Notes under the pieces: model-generated
Database searches by the model: none
Told to the model about the DNA's origin: nothing
What the model saw: the letters and a program-made list of their open reading frames with translations, nothing else
DNA from: Hydrogenophaga sp.
GTDB taxonomy: Bacteria > Pseudomonadota > Gammaproteobacteria > Burkholderiales > Burkholderiaceae_C
NCBI RefSeq assembly: GCF_025699295.1
Contig: NZ_JAILWB010000012.1
Coordinates: 62,001-126,000, forward strand
Length of the DNA: 64,000 nucleotides
Direction of reading: 5' to 3'
Position numbers and translations under genes: made by a program
Shown: in pieces, positions 51,603 to 58,986 of the stretch
Layout of the letters: every line of letters starts with the position of its first letter
How positions within the stretch are numbered: the first letter of the stretch is position 1

Positions 51603-52191
51603 TCTCTACCCACTTTTTCACTCTGGTCCAATGCGGGAGCGTCGTCCTGTAAGCCCGCTCGGGCGAACGCAGATGGTAGCTCGGATGATATGTGATGAGT
51701 ACCTTCGCCTCGTGTCCGCCGACACTGTAGCGTAGCCAACCATCCTTTTGTTCTTTCAAGTTCTCAGGGAAGAACTGACTCAGGGCTCCCTTTACGGGTT
51801 GTTCCTGCATACTCTGGGTAGCGATCTTACCAAGTAGAATGACCAGCTTGGGTTTCAGTAGTTGAATCTGTAGATCCAATCGCCACTTGCACGCTTCTAG
51901 TTCTTCGGCACGAGGGTTACGGTTATTGGGTGGACGACACAGCACTGAGTTGGTAATGTAGATCTCTTCGCGAGTCACGCCGACGTACTCTAGAATACTG
52001 TTCAGTTTTTCACCGGCCTTCCCCACGAAGGGAATGCCTTGGGTGTCCTCGTCTTCTCCTGGGGCTTCACCTACCACCATCACGAGGGGGTTGGTAGCAC
52101 CTTCTCCAAACACTACCTTAGTGCGGTCGTGGCACAGATCACAGGATCCGCACCCTTCCATTTGACGCCTTAGTTCATCCAGTCCTTGCAT
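51583..52191 (-). CDS. family 4 uracil-DNA glycosylase (4Fe-4S)
   Basis: 202 residues. Four cluster cysteines: C-GSCDLC at residues about 14-19, C in TNSVLCRPP and C in EACKWRL. VVGEAPGEDEDTQGIPFVGKAG is the uracil-binding and catalytic loop, ILLGKIA follows, and TYHPSY is the C-terminal His motif. It removes uracil from DNA, which argues against a uracil-substituted genome and suggests that the phage repairs deaminated cytosine or dUTP misincorporation. Confidence 0.92.
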   Translation of the reverse strand: MQGLDELRRQMEGCGSCDLCHDRTKVVFGEGATNPLVMVVGEAPGEDEDTQGIPFVGKAGEKLNSILEYVGVTREEIYITNSVLCRPPNNRNPRAEELEACKWRLDLQIQLLKPKLVILLGKIATQSMQEQPVKGALSQFFPENLKEQKDGWLRYSVGGHEAKVLITYHPSYHLRSPERAYRTTLPHWTRVKKWVESERQAI

Positions 52192-52381
52192 CGTATCTTA
52201 CCATTACGTCTTCGGCTGACATTCTCCCCTCAACATAAGCAGCATATTCTTCATTGCTCAAGCGGAGGAATTCTGTCAAAGGGATTTCACTATCGCTGGT
52301 GTGCCATAGTTCTTCGAGGTCCAAGAGTCTTTCTTCGTCACGAGAGATGTCCGGTGAAGAGTTCATCGTTCCAACTGCCAT
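52175..52381 (-). CDS. small acidic hypothetical protein
   Basis: 68 residues from ATG 52381 (GGAAG four bases before) or 63 from ATG 52366. Acidic with many Glu/Asp and no motif. It overlaps the HD-like gene and the uracil glycosylase gene. Start not certain. Confidence 0.45.
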   Translation of the reverse strand: MAVGTMNSSPDISRDEERLLDLEELWHTSDSEIPLTEFLRLSNEEYAAYVEGRMSAEDVMVRYDARTG

Positions 52382-53279
52382 TCTGCTTCCGCTGTAGAGA
52401 AGCAACGCTGAAATCCAGTACATCTGCCATGTTGTCGGCACATGACACAATTTTGCCTTCAAGCGTTAGGATTTCGGGACGCTTGTTGCACATATTCTCT
52501 AATGCCTGACGCTTGCCCTCTGGAATGGTGATTTGAAGATCACTCTCACAGGTCATCATTAGGTGATCGATGTAACGAGCACTCGCACGGTGGATACCAG
52601 TCATGTGGTATGCGTCACGCGGACGTAGGTGATCGCCTTGAAAACGAGTAGTAGTATTCCATCCAATGTTGCGTAGGGCACAGCCAGCCACAACGAGAGA
52701 CGGACTGAAAGGGATTTCCAATTCTGTGGACTGTCTGATGGCTACCTGCGAGAGACGCAGGGAGTGGGCGACGTGAACCAGGAGTCCGCCGCGATATGCC
52801 ATCGGTCCAGTGATCCCATAGGGCGAGTTCTTGAGAGCCATCATGAGATCTAGTCGCTCGATGGCATTACCCATGATGTCGCGGTAGATAGGATCGGCAA
52901 TAGACATGATCGCATCCTGTACCTCGCCAGCGTAGGACGAAAGGATGTTGGCGTTCACACCTTTGACGTAATCAAACTGGTTGATCGGTGCTTCCACCAC
53001 CGCCACGTCTTCTGACTGTGTGGAAAACTCTAGCTCTCCACGATACAGCTTGGTCTCTAGCTTCATAGCAACGTAGCTGCCTTCTTCTAGTTCGCCGCCG
53101 TATCCCCAGACAACACCATTGATCTCGCCCGTTACATCCTTGAGGGTAACACGAGCAAAAGCCTTGCCCTGGGCGGTCTTCATCTTCGAGTTGGATTGGA
53201 TGGCAGCGACCAGGAATACCTGCTCGTACGTCTTGCCATGTTCTAGACCACTGATTGAGATATACGATTCAACGCTCAA
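52338..53279 (-). CDS. YhaM-like OB/HD-domain protein with damaged HD motif
   Basis: 313 residues. An N-terminal OB domain (YEQVFLVAAIQSNSK ... GKAFARVTLKDVTGEINGVVW) and a C-terminal HD-type domain (PMAYRGGLLVHVAHSLRLS, MTGIHRASARYIDHL, IVSCADNMADVLDF) follow the order of the 3'-5' exoribonuclease YhaM. However, the H-D pair expected before (I/L)GK is read as L-R (GCALRNIGW), so metal-dependent hydrolysis may be lost or changed. It may act as an RNA-binding protein. The change is in a clean frame without frameshift. Confidence 0.75.
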   Translation of the reverse strand: MSVESYISISGLEHGKTYEQVFLVAAIQSNSKMKTAQGKAFARVTLKDVTGEINGVVWGYGGELEEGSYVAMKLETKLYRGELEFSTQSEDVAVVEAPINQFDYVKGVNANILSSYAGEVQDAIMSIADPIYRDIMGNAIERLDLMMALKNSPYGITGPMAYRGGLLVHVAHSLRLSQVAIRQSTELEIPFSPSLVVAGCALRNIGWNTTTRFQGDHLRPRDAYHMTGIHRASARYIDHLMMTCESDLQITIPEGKRQALENMCNKRPEILTLEGKIVSCADNMADVLDFSVASLQRKQNGSWNDELFTGHLS

Positions 53280-53481
53280 AGCGTTTTCTCCTGCCGCCCT
53301 TCGTGCGGTCCTCTCGTTGTTTGCAGGACGTACAAGCGGCCACCTTGCGGACGATGACGTAGAGTTCGTCGGGTAGTTCGTCTTCGTTCCCAGGAATCAG
53401 CGTCACCCGCTGCTTCCCTGAATAGTAGGAGCCGCCACACTTTCGACACTCGATGATGTCGATGGTCTTAGGCATTCTCAT
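53269..53481 (-). CDS. small zinc-ribbon protein
   Basis: 70 residues from ATG 53481 (GAGG at 7 bases), with CRKCGG near residue 13 and CTSC at about residue 51, and a basic C-terminus (KGGRRKRFER). Located between the sigma factor and the YhaM-like gene, overlapping both. A transcription or RNA-associated role is possible. Confidence 0.6.
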   Translation of the reverse strand: MRMPKTIDIIECRKCGGSYYSGKQRVTLIPGNEDELPDELYVIVRKVAACTSCKQREDRTKGGRRKRFER

Positions 53482-53986
53482 GGCTGAGCCTCGTTTCGAG
53501 TAGGTCGAGCATCTTGTTGACGCGATTGGCCACAGCCACATGAGACACGTCGGTCTCTTTAGCAATCTGGCGGAAGGACTTACCATTGATGAAGTGTTCC
53601 GTCAGGAGATTGGCGTGCTCTTGATCGGACACCAAATCAAACACCGTGGCCACGAGGTCGTTTCTCTCCGCAGCGGTATCGTTTACCTCGCGGTCGTCCA
53701 GCAGCACGGCGTCCTCGTCAATCTGGTTGGGCTTGTTGCGAGTGGACTTCGCAATGTACCTCATGACGTGGCCACGGATATAGCTGTACGCGAACGTCGT
53801 GAACTTGGCACGGTTCGGATCGTACTTATCGCACGCCCGCAGGAGACCAATCCAGGCTTCTTGCTGGAGGTCTTGAACGGTGATGAGCGTATCCCTGGCA
53901 CAAAGCGGTAGCAGCGGCTTGATGATGCTCAGGATGATCGCATCCCATTCGTTTTGCGGGATAGAATCTAGCGGGTTATCTGTCAT
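53468..53986 (-). CDS. phage sigma-70-family sigma factor B
   Basis: 172 residues. Region 2 (DLQQEAWIGLLRACDKYDPNRAKFTTFAYSYIRGHVMRYI) is highly typical, and region 4 (FINGKSFRQIAKETDVSHVAVANRVNKMLDLL) is an HTH at the C-terminus. The short length, with no region 1 or 3, is that of a small alternative or sporulation-type sigma factor. It differs clearly from sigma factor A at 11999-12661. Confidence 0.88.
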   Translation of the reverse strand: MTDNPLDSIPQNEWDAIILSIIKPLLPLCARDTLITVQDLQQEAWIGLLRACDKYDPNRAKFTTFAYSYIRGHVMRYIAKSTRNKPNQIDEDAVLLDDREVNDTAAERNDLVATVFDLVSDQEHANLLTEHFINGKSFRQIAKETDVSHVAVANRVNKMLDLLETRLSHENA

Positions 53987-54362
53987 GTCCTTGGATCTGT
54001 GCTTCTAGCAGTCGAATGTATGTGTCTTTCTCGGGTTGTGTAAGAGCACCCCAATGGGCGATGACATTTCCGTTGCCGCCAACCGGGATCTCTTCGTTCC
54101 CAGCAGTTAGTGTTTTGTGGCGGTACAGGATTCGTCCCTCCTCGTCTTGTACGACGAGCGTGAGCACTTGATAGTCCGGATTCTCGGAAAGACTCCACAG
54201 AAAGTTCATAAAGTCCTTAAACTTTACGAGAGACTTCCTGGCTTTTTGATCAGCCATAATCATCACGAAGATGATATTTGTTTCGTCCGTCAGCGTCGGC
54301 CATTCCGTTAGGTTTTTATGAACCTTGCGGAGTTTGTCCCAATCCAGTTTGATGCTCATCAT
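53976..54362 (-). CDS. hypothetical protein upstream of sigma factor B
   Basis: 128 residues with AGGAGG ribosome site 6 bases before the first ATG of ATGATG. An N-terminal alpha/beta part with MIMADQKARKSLVKF and a Gly-rich loop (VGGNGNVIAH). Overlaps the sigma gene by 11 bases. Could be an anti-sigma or co-regulator by position, which is a guess. Confidence 0.55.
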   Translation of the reverse strand: MMSIKLDWDKLRKVHKNLTEWPTLTDETNIIFVMIMADQKARKSLVKFKDFMNFLWSLSENPDYQVLTLVVQDEEGRILYRHKTLTAGNEEIPVGGNGNVIAHWGALTQPEKDTYIRLLEAQIQGHDR

Positions 54363-54386
54363 GGATAACCTCCTTCTAACACTACA

Positions 54387-55643
54387 CTAAGCGTCAGGGT
54401 TGATTTCCACGACGGTACCGTCTTCGATGTATACTCCCATTCTGTCGTCCTCATTTCGCGATGCGTATTCGATCCACACCTGAAAGTCCTCATCGTTAGC
54501 CATTTCTTCAACGATAGCCATACTGGTGTCGTCAAGTAGAGAGCCGTCCGCAATCCGAATCACACGGAGCGTCGGGTTGGCGGACATTGCGATTGCGAGA
54601 GAGATCCTAAGCTGTTGAGCGGCAGATGCTTGGCAGAAAGGAACCTCTTGCCCTTCTTCATTCACTACACGAATTCCGTCTTCGGTGATCCGCAGGTTGT
54701 CAACGGGGAGCGGCGAAGATTCCAGGGCTTCCGCCTTGTTGATCTTGATAAGCTCCATTTCGTCGTTGAGTTTCCCGATCTCTGCTTCCACGAGATCAAG
54801 ACCTTCGCGGGTTTTCTTGTACGCGATAACCTCGCGGGCTCTCTTGTTCGTCTTCTCGATGTTGGCGAGTTCTCCCTTGAGGAATTCCACGTCGGGAGTT
54901 TCCGGGAGGTCTTCTAGCTGACGCACCACTGTCTCTTTTTCACGCTGAGCTTCGGCAAGCTCACGCTGGAGACGTTCGATGGTAGCATTCAGAGCTTTTT
55001 CTTTCCCTGTAAGCTCGGTTGTCTTTGCCTGCGTGGTCACGGCTTCCGTGATAGCTTTGGTCAAGTCCTCCACGGAGATTTCCTCCGTGGGATCCTCTGC
55101 TGTCGGCGGTGCCATTTGTGTAACCAATGAAGCCAGTCGTTTTTTCTCCCGATTGATCTCAGACCTTGCATCGAACGCGGTTTTGTGCCGCACGTCGAAG
55201 TCTGCTAGGTCTAGCTCACCCTCGGTAATGGTGTATAGTACATCAGCCAGCATTTCCCGCTGGTCTTTCTCGGATTTCCTTGAGAATTCCCACGGGTCAA
55301 AGCTCAGGTCTCCAATCATGCCGTCCAGGAGCTTCTGCGGAGACTTGATCGTGCTGCCATCGGGCGTACGAATCTCTAGCGTTGACCCGGAGGGGGTGAA
55401 CTTGCGTTTGACGATGTAGTCCCCCAGGTCCAGTTCGACCATGCCATTTTTCTGGCCTGCTCGCAGCGGATCGGGGTTACCCTTCTTGGCCGCCTTGTAT
55501 TCGAGGGCGAGCCAGATGGAATCGATAACGGAAGTCTTCCCTTCGCCGTTCTTGCCACTAATGACAATGACGTTGCTCTCGGGCGTGATGTCAACCGCCT
55601 TGACACGCTTGACGTTCTCGGAGTGTAGTTGGATAATTCTCAT
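54387..55643 (-). CDS. compact Rad50/SbcC-like ABC ATPase
   Basis: 418 residues. IRLHSENVKRV-like N-terminus (RIIQLHSENVKRVKAV), Walker A GKNGEGKT (residues 30-37), a coiled-coil middle of about 120 residues, ABC signature-like QASAAQQLRISLAIAM and Walker B VIRIADGSLLDD. This is the phage gp46/SbcC layout with a shortened coiled coil. No Mre11-like nuclease partner is next to it in the window, so the partner is elsewhere or absent. Confidence 0.85.
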   Translation of the reverse strand: MRIIQLHSENVKRVKAVDITPESNVIVISGKNGEGKTSVIDSIWLALEYKAAKKGNPDPLRAGQKNGMVELDLGDYIVKRKFTPSGSTLEIRTPDGSTIKSPQKLLDGMIGDLSFDPWEFSRKSEKDQREMLADVLYTITEGELDLADFDVRHKTAFDARSEINREKKRLASLVTQMAPPTAEDPTEEISVEDLTKAITEAVTTQAKTTELTGKEKALNATIERLQRELAEAQREKETVVRQLEDLPETPDVEFLKGELANIEKTNKRAREVIAYKKTREGLDLVEAEIGKLNDEMELIKINKAEALESSPLPVDNLRITEDGIRVVNEEGQEVPFCQASAAQQLRISLAIAMSANPTLRVIRIADGSLLDDTSMAIVEEMANDEDFQVWIEYASRNEDDRMGVYIEDGTVVEINPDA

Positions 55644-56227
55644 CGTTGGAATAGGAAGGTTGTGGTATCGACTTCTGCGGGGGTTCCGCCCTCGGTGAGC
55701 ATTTGTCGCCAGAGCATGTGGTCGTGGTTGTCACACGGCTGCCATCCATCCGTGTTGCCAAACAATTCTCTTGTGTGTGCCATGCCAACCGTAAGAAAGT
55801 CTGTGCTATTCACGGGGCCAAGCTTTCTCACTAGCTTACTAGAACGAGGATGCTTATGCTTCATCATGAATGACTGACCAGCCGTTCGAATCATGTCAGC
55901 TTCGGGGTGTGCCTGAGCAATATTCACTATGGTAGCCAAGTGATGCGGCATCCATTCGTCGTCATCATCGATGTATGCGATCCAATCGCCGTCGCCATGT
56001 TCAATGCCGAAGTTGCGTGCGACCGCACCGTAATCATCGTTTGTAGTTTGCACTTTCAACCAGCGAACACGCGGATCAGGGAATGCCTGCACCAGCATAC
56101 TAGATACTACCGTACTGTCTTGCACTACCCAGAGGTTCCAGTCTTGGTATGTCTGTTCACATACACTGTTGATGGCCGTGAACAGTGAGCCCCTAGCGAT
56201 GGTCGGTAGAATGATGTCGAAGTGCAT
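55640..56227 (-). CDS. GT2 glycosyltransferase outside the main cluster
   Basis: 195 residues. Canonical GT-A: FDIILPTIARGSLFTAINSVCEQTYQDWNLWVVQD, DYGAVARNFGIEHGDGDWIAYIDDDDEWM (D-D-D-D metal site) and DNHDHMLWRQML acceptor motif. It lies alone among nuclease and repair genes on the opposite strand from the main cluster, so it may have a different acceptor, for example DNA or a tail protein. ATGA overlap with the SbcC-like gene. Confidence 0.85.
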   Translation of the reverse strand: MHFDIILPTIARGSLFTAINSVCEQTYQDWNLWVVQDSTVVSSMLVQAFPDPRVRWLKVQTTNDDYGAVARNFGIEHGDGDWIAYIDDDDEWMPHHLATIVNIAQAHPEADMIRTAGQSFMMKHKHPRSSKLVRKLGPVNSTDFLTVGMAHTRELFGNTDGWQPCDNHDHMLWRQMLTEGGTPAEVDTTTFLFQR

Positions 56228-56286
56228 TTCTGAAAATTGGAGGTAGGTAGGTGTTGGAAATCTTCCTACTCAATCCCTTAGGTGTT

Positions 56287-56778
56287 TCACTTGAGGTCTC
56301 TCCATAGGAACCTCTTGATAGGGATACGATACGCTGGCTTCCATCCAAACCCTTTCCAGTTGACTACCTCACAGTCGTCCATGATAGCCTGCAACGCTGC
56401 GGGCTTGAGCATGGTGAATGTAGGTACATCCTCCCCCGCCCCATTGACCATGAGGATCGTCGCACCTTTGTTGAGGTATGACTTCACTTGGTTTGTCTTT
56501 AGATGAAACGTGCGATTCAACATGGGCTTGGCGAACTTCACTTCAATCTCGCCGTACCCCTCTACCTTGAAATCAGGATCAGTGTTGACCTCTTTGTCTT
56601 CAAGGAAGGCACCGTCTTTACCGCAACCCGTGTCCTCAAACTTGGGTCGTGATCCAGTGTCCTTTTCAATCAAGTCTAACCATAGGAGGAACAGAGCCCG
56701 TTCCTCCATCGTATGCTTCTTGATGTCTTCTTCGAATTCTTCTTTGCTACGTTCATCAAATCTGTAGTTCTTACCCAT
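56287..56778 (-). CDS. PD-(D/E)XK-type nuclease-like protein
   Basis: 163 residues with AGGA ribosome site. The central DPDFKVEGYGEIEVKFAKP gives D ... E-x-E-V-K, i.e. a D(x)nE-x-K site on consecutive strands, as in restriction-type and Holliday-junction nucleases. The C-terminal FHLKTNQVKSYLNKGA and a final helix are compatible with the fold. An alternative is a non-catalytic relative. Confidence 0.6.
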   Translation of the reverse strand: MGKNYRFDERSKEEFEEDIKKHTMEERALFLLWLDLIEKDTGSRPKFEDTGCGKDGAFLEDKEVNTDPDFKVEGYGEIEVKFAKPMLNRTFHLKTNQVKSYLNKGATILMVNGAGEDVPTFTMLKPAALQAIMDDCEVVNWKGFGWKPAYRIPIKRFLWRDLK

Positions 56779-56780
56779 AA

Positions 56781-56838
56781 GATCCTGTGTGGTTAGTAAA
56801 GCGTTCGGGGGCTTACGCCCCCTCCATCACACAGCGAT
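56781..56838 (-). repeat. two-level inverted repeat at gene end, possible terminator or regulatory structure
   Basis: Outer arms CTGTGTG (56785-56791) and CACACAG (56828-56834) are followed by GATC on both sides with one extra base in the right arm. Inside lies a 6-bp hairpin (56807-56812 with 56817-56822, loop TTAC, which reads GTAA on the minus strand). It overlaps the stop of the gene at 56827 and lies before the gene ending at 56287. Confidence 0.6.
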
Positions 56839-57024
56839 CCCTTGGCGTTGCAAGTCGCGTGCAGCCATGACGAAAGCACGCTCACGCGAGTATGCTTTCT
56901 TGCGAGTGGCGTGAATCCACTTCCACTGGAAGGAACCATTGTCCTTGAGGGCAGCAACAGCCACCCAACCAGCACGCTGGAGGACGCGACGTTGGAAGTC
57001 ACGATGTCCTTTGTTGTTATCCAT
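56827..57024 (-). CDS. small basic hypothetical protein
   Basis: 65 residues. ATG 57024 overlaps the preceding stop (ATGGATAA). Basic, with WVAVAALKDNGSFQWKWIHATRKKAYSRERA. No family recognised; nucleic-acid binding is possible from charge. The inverted repeat at 56781-56838 covers its end. Confidence 0.6.
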   Translation of the reverse strand: MDNNKGHRDFQRRVLQRAGWVAVAALKDNGSFQWKWIHATRKKAYSRERAFVMAARDLQRQGIAV

Positions 57025-57619
57025 TGGTCAATGCCTCTGCAAATTCCGGGTTGTCGAATACGCGACGGAAACGATGCAGTACCCTGAAACATGCAATCGA
57101 ATCGAAGAGGGCCGCGTGGTACTTGTTCTTACCGAAGTCGGTCATGTCAATGCTCAGTGCCTTGACGGCCTGACCCAACGAAGCACCCGACTTGACGTTA
57201 TCGTGCCCCGTGAAGAGACGCATGACAGGCAGGCTGTCAAGCTTACGATACGTGAAGTTGGCCTCGAACTCACCAGTGGTGACGTTGTAGATCTGACGAG
57301 ACATCATGCGGTAATCGTAGTCAACATTGTGGCCGCCCATAATGGCAGCACCACCATTGAACCACAGGTCCGAGAACTTTTCCTGGATCTCCTCAGTAGA
57401 GAGACCCTGTTCAAACGCTTCCTGCGGCGTGATGCCGTGGATCTCCACGGCTTTGTCAGTGTAGACGTAATCGTCTACCGAGGGCAGTCGATGATACGCC
57501 TCGAACATATCGAGGATCTCTCCAGTGTCGAGATCCCCGATGAGGGCACCAACGGAGAAGACAGAGTGAACCTCTGCATCCAGACCGCCGGTTTCAGTAT
57601 CAAACACTAGCACTCGCAT
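57017..57619 (-). CDS. DnaQ-like DEDDh 3'-5' exonuclease
   Basis: 200 residues from ATG 57619. FDTETGG (D7-x-E9) is ExoI, GGHNVDYDYRM holds ExoII, and H-AALF-D is the H-x4-D of ExoIII, so all four acidic residues and His are present. It may proofread for the family C polymerase at 8077-11391, whose PHP domain is degenerate, or trim RNA. GAGGAGG ribosome site. Overlaps both neighbours. Confidence 0.9.
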   Translation of the reverse strand: MRVLVFDTETGGLDAEVHSVFSVGALIGDLDTGEILDMFEAYHRLPSVDDYVYTDKAVEIHGITPQEAFEQGLSTEEIQEKFSDLWFNGGAAIMGGHNVDYDYRMMSRQIYNVTTGEFEANFTYRKLDSLPVMRLFTGHDNVKSGASLGQAVKALSIDMTDFGKNKYHAALFDSIACFRVLHRFRRVFDNPEFAEALTNG

Positions 57620-58052
57620 TAGCGACAACCTCCTCTGTCAAGGTGCGGAGACGATCCACGATTTCCTCGGCGGTAGGACGGAAACGAACCTCCACCTGAT
57701 CATCTTCGGTCAATCCCATTTGGAATGTGCTCGAAAGGAAGTCGTCCTGTTCTTCCGGATCCGGCTTGAAGGTCTGACGGAACCCAGCAATGAATTGGCG
57801 GGCAGTCATTTCGGTTTCGAGAACCATCGACATGCTGGTACCGTTACCCGAAGCCTGGGCTCCGGTAAGACGACCATTGATGATCGCACGAGCGGTAGCA
57901 CGCGAGAACGTGTCCTCGTTTTCTTCCCAATAGTTGCCGTTACGGCTGTCGCCGCTGTTGACGATGGCAAAAGCCACGAACAGTTGGGTGCCAACGTTGA
58001 CGGCACCGACGCTAACGCCCGCAATGGGGCGGTGAGTAAAGATTGTATCCAT
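57600..58052 (-). CDS. hypothetical protein upstream of DnaQ-like gene
   Basis: 150 residues, mixed alpha/beta (TQLFVAFAIVNSGDSRN, FSRATARAIINGRL, EMTARQFIAGFRQ), no motif. Overlaps the exonuclease by 20 bases and starts at the TAATG junction with the 56-residue gene. Confidence 0.6.
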   Translation of the reverse strand: MDTIFTHRPIAGVSVGAVNVGTQLFVAFAIVNSGDSRNGNYWEENEDTFSRATARAIINGRLTGAQASGNGTSMSMVLETEMTARQFIAGFRQTFKPDPEEQDDFLSSTFQMGLTEDDQVEVRFRPTAEEIVDRLRTLTEEVVANASASV

Positions 58053-58222
58053 TAGTCTTGATCTTCGGTTTCGGGTTGTGTGGGCGGCTGGACTTGGCTG
58101 ATTTCGTTGAGTCGAGTCCAGAGATTCACGGTCATATTGGCGGGCATCGACGCATTCGAAGATGCAATAGCCACCATAAGAGCACGGGCTTCGTCACCCG
58201 TTAGAGTAAAGTTCGGTTCCAT
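58052..58222 (-). CDS. 56-residue hypothetical protein
   Basis: ATG 58222 follows the dNMP kinase stop directly (TAA-ATG), and its TAA overlaps the next ATG (TAATG), giving two tight junctions. It begins MEPNFTLTGDEARALMVAI and ends in an acidic tail. Function unknown. Confidence 0.6.
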   Translation of the reverse strand: MEPNFTLTGDEARALMVAIASSNASMPANMTVNLWTRLNEISQVQPPTQPETEDQD

Positions 58223-58870
58223 TTACAGTAGTCCTAGATCAGTCAGTGTTGCTCGGACAAACTCACGAAGCTCGTCCAGGGTGGTTTCTTTTGATTGGGA
58301 AAAGAGAATGTCGAACTCGACATCATCCAGTGCAGTCTCGCTGGGATGATCGTCCACGTACCCTGTATCTCTTTCAAGACGAATCACGGTACCGCCACGT
58401 TCCTCAGTGACACGTTTCTCATTCGGGAAGCGGCAGTCCGTAAGGAATACCACGTCGTACTCAGACCAGTCACGACGGAAGGGGGCGTTAGCCCATACGT
58501 CGTTCTCGAACATGCTGCGGAAGATATCCGTTCCCATCACTTGTAGCACTTCTCGCACAGTCATGGGGCCGGTACGCAACATGGTGTCTACGGCATACTT
58601 GTCACGGATGTCGTCCGTGAAGTTGTCCCATAGGATATGGGTGGGCGTTTCTTTGTCGTCGTTGCTACCATACACGAGGTCTCGTTCGAGACCGAGTACG
58701 TTGATTGCGATGTCCTTCAAGGACTCAGCGAACGCGGTGACTCCAACCCTCAGACCACGGGCCTCAAGCATTTCCTTGGCGAATCCAGTAGCGGAATCCT
58801 TACCAACCTGTTTCTTGCCCGACCATGCGATGTAGATGGTACCGGGGGTAGTCTGGGGAGCATCAGCCAT
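58223..58870 (-). CDS. deoxynucleoside monophosphate kinase (T4 gp1-like)
   Basis: 215 residues from ATG 58870. IAWSGKKQVGKDSATGFAKEML is the P-loop (G-x4-GKD, as in dNMP kinases such as T4 gp1), and VFLTDCRFPNEKR and VIRLERDTG are lid and base-binding parts. An in-frame extension to 58939 exists, but a perfect promoter lies inside it, so the shorter start is preferred. It converts dNMPs to dNDPs for dNTP supply. Confidence 0.82.
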   Translation of the reverse strand: MADAPQTTPGTIYIAWSGKKQVGKDSATGFAKEMLEARGLRVGVTAFAESLKDIAINVLGLERDLVYGSNDDKETPTHILWDNFTDDIRDKYAVDTMLRTGPMTVREVLQVMGTDIFRSMFENDVWANAPFRRDWSEYDVVFLTDCRFPNEKRVTEERGGTVIRLERDTGYVDDHPSETALDDVEFDILFSQSKETTLDELREFVRATLTDLGLL

Positions 58871-58876
58871 ACCCTC

Positions 58877-58905
58877 ATTATACCCTGGATCCGTCCCGCT
58901 GTCAA
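58877..58905 (-). promoter_or_regulatory. perfect consensus sigma70 promoter, predicted leaderless dNMP kinase transcript
   Basis: TTGACA (minus-strand complement of 58900-58905) and TATAAT (58877-58882) are exactly 17 bases apart, the full consensus. Six bases separate the -10 from ATG 58870, so the transcript would start at or beside the start codon. It should be read by the host housekeeping polymerase and thus be early. Confidence 0.85.
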
Positions 58906-58986
58906 CCATTCTCTGCTTCAAATAATCGTTCATCTGCATCCCTCAAAAATGCTAGAAGTGTATGTGGTCCCCATAGGGGTGAAATT

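Noticed and set aside
56939..57610. 223-residue plus-strand ORF opposite the DnaQ-like gene
   Set aside because: It mirrors the exonuclease on the other strand; the minus-strand frame has all exonuclease motifs and operon overlaps.
58871..58939. N-terminal extension of dNMP kinase starting at 58939
   Set aside because: A perfect consensus promoter lies inside it and the P-loop family start fits ATG 58870. I keep it as a minor possibility.
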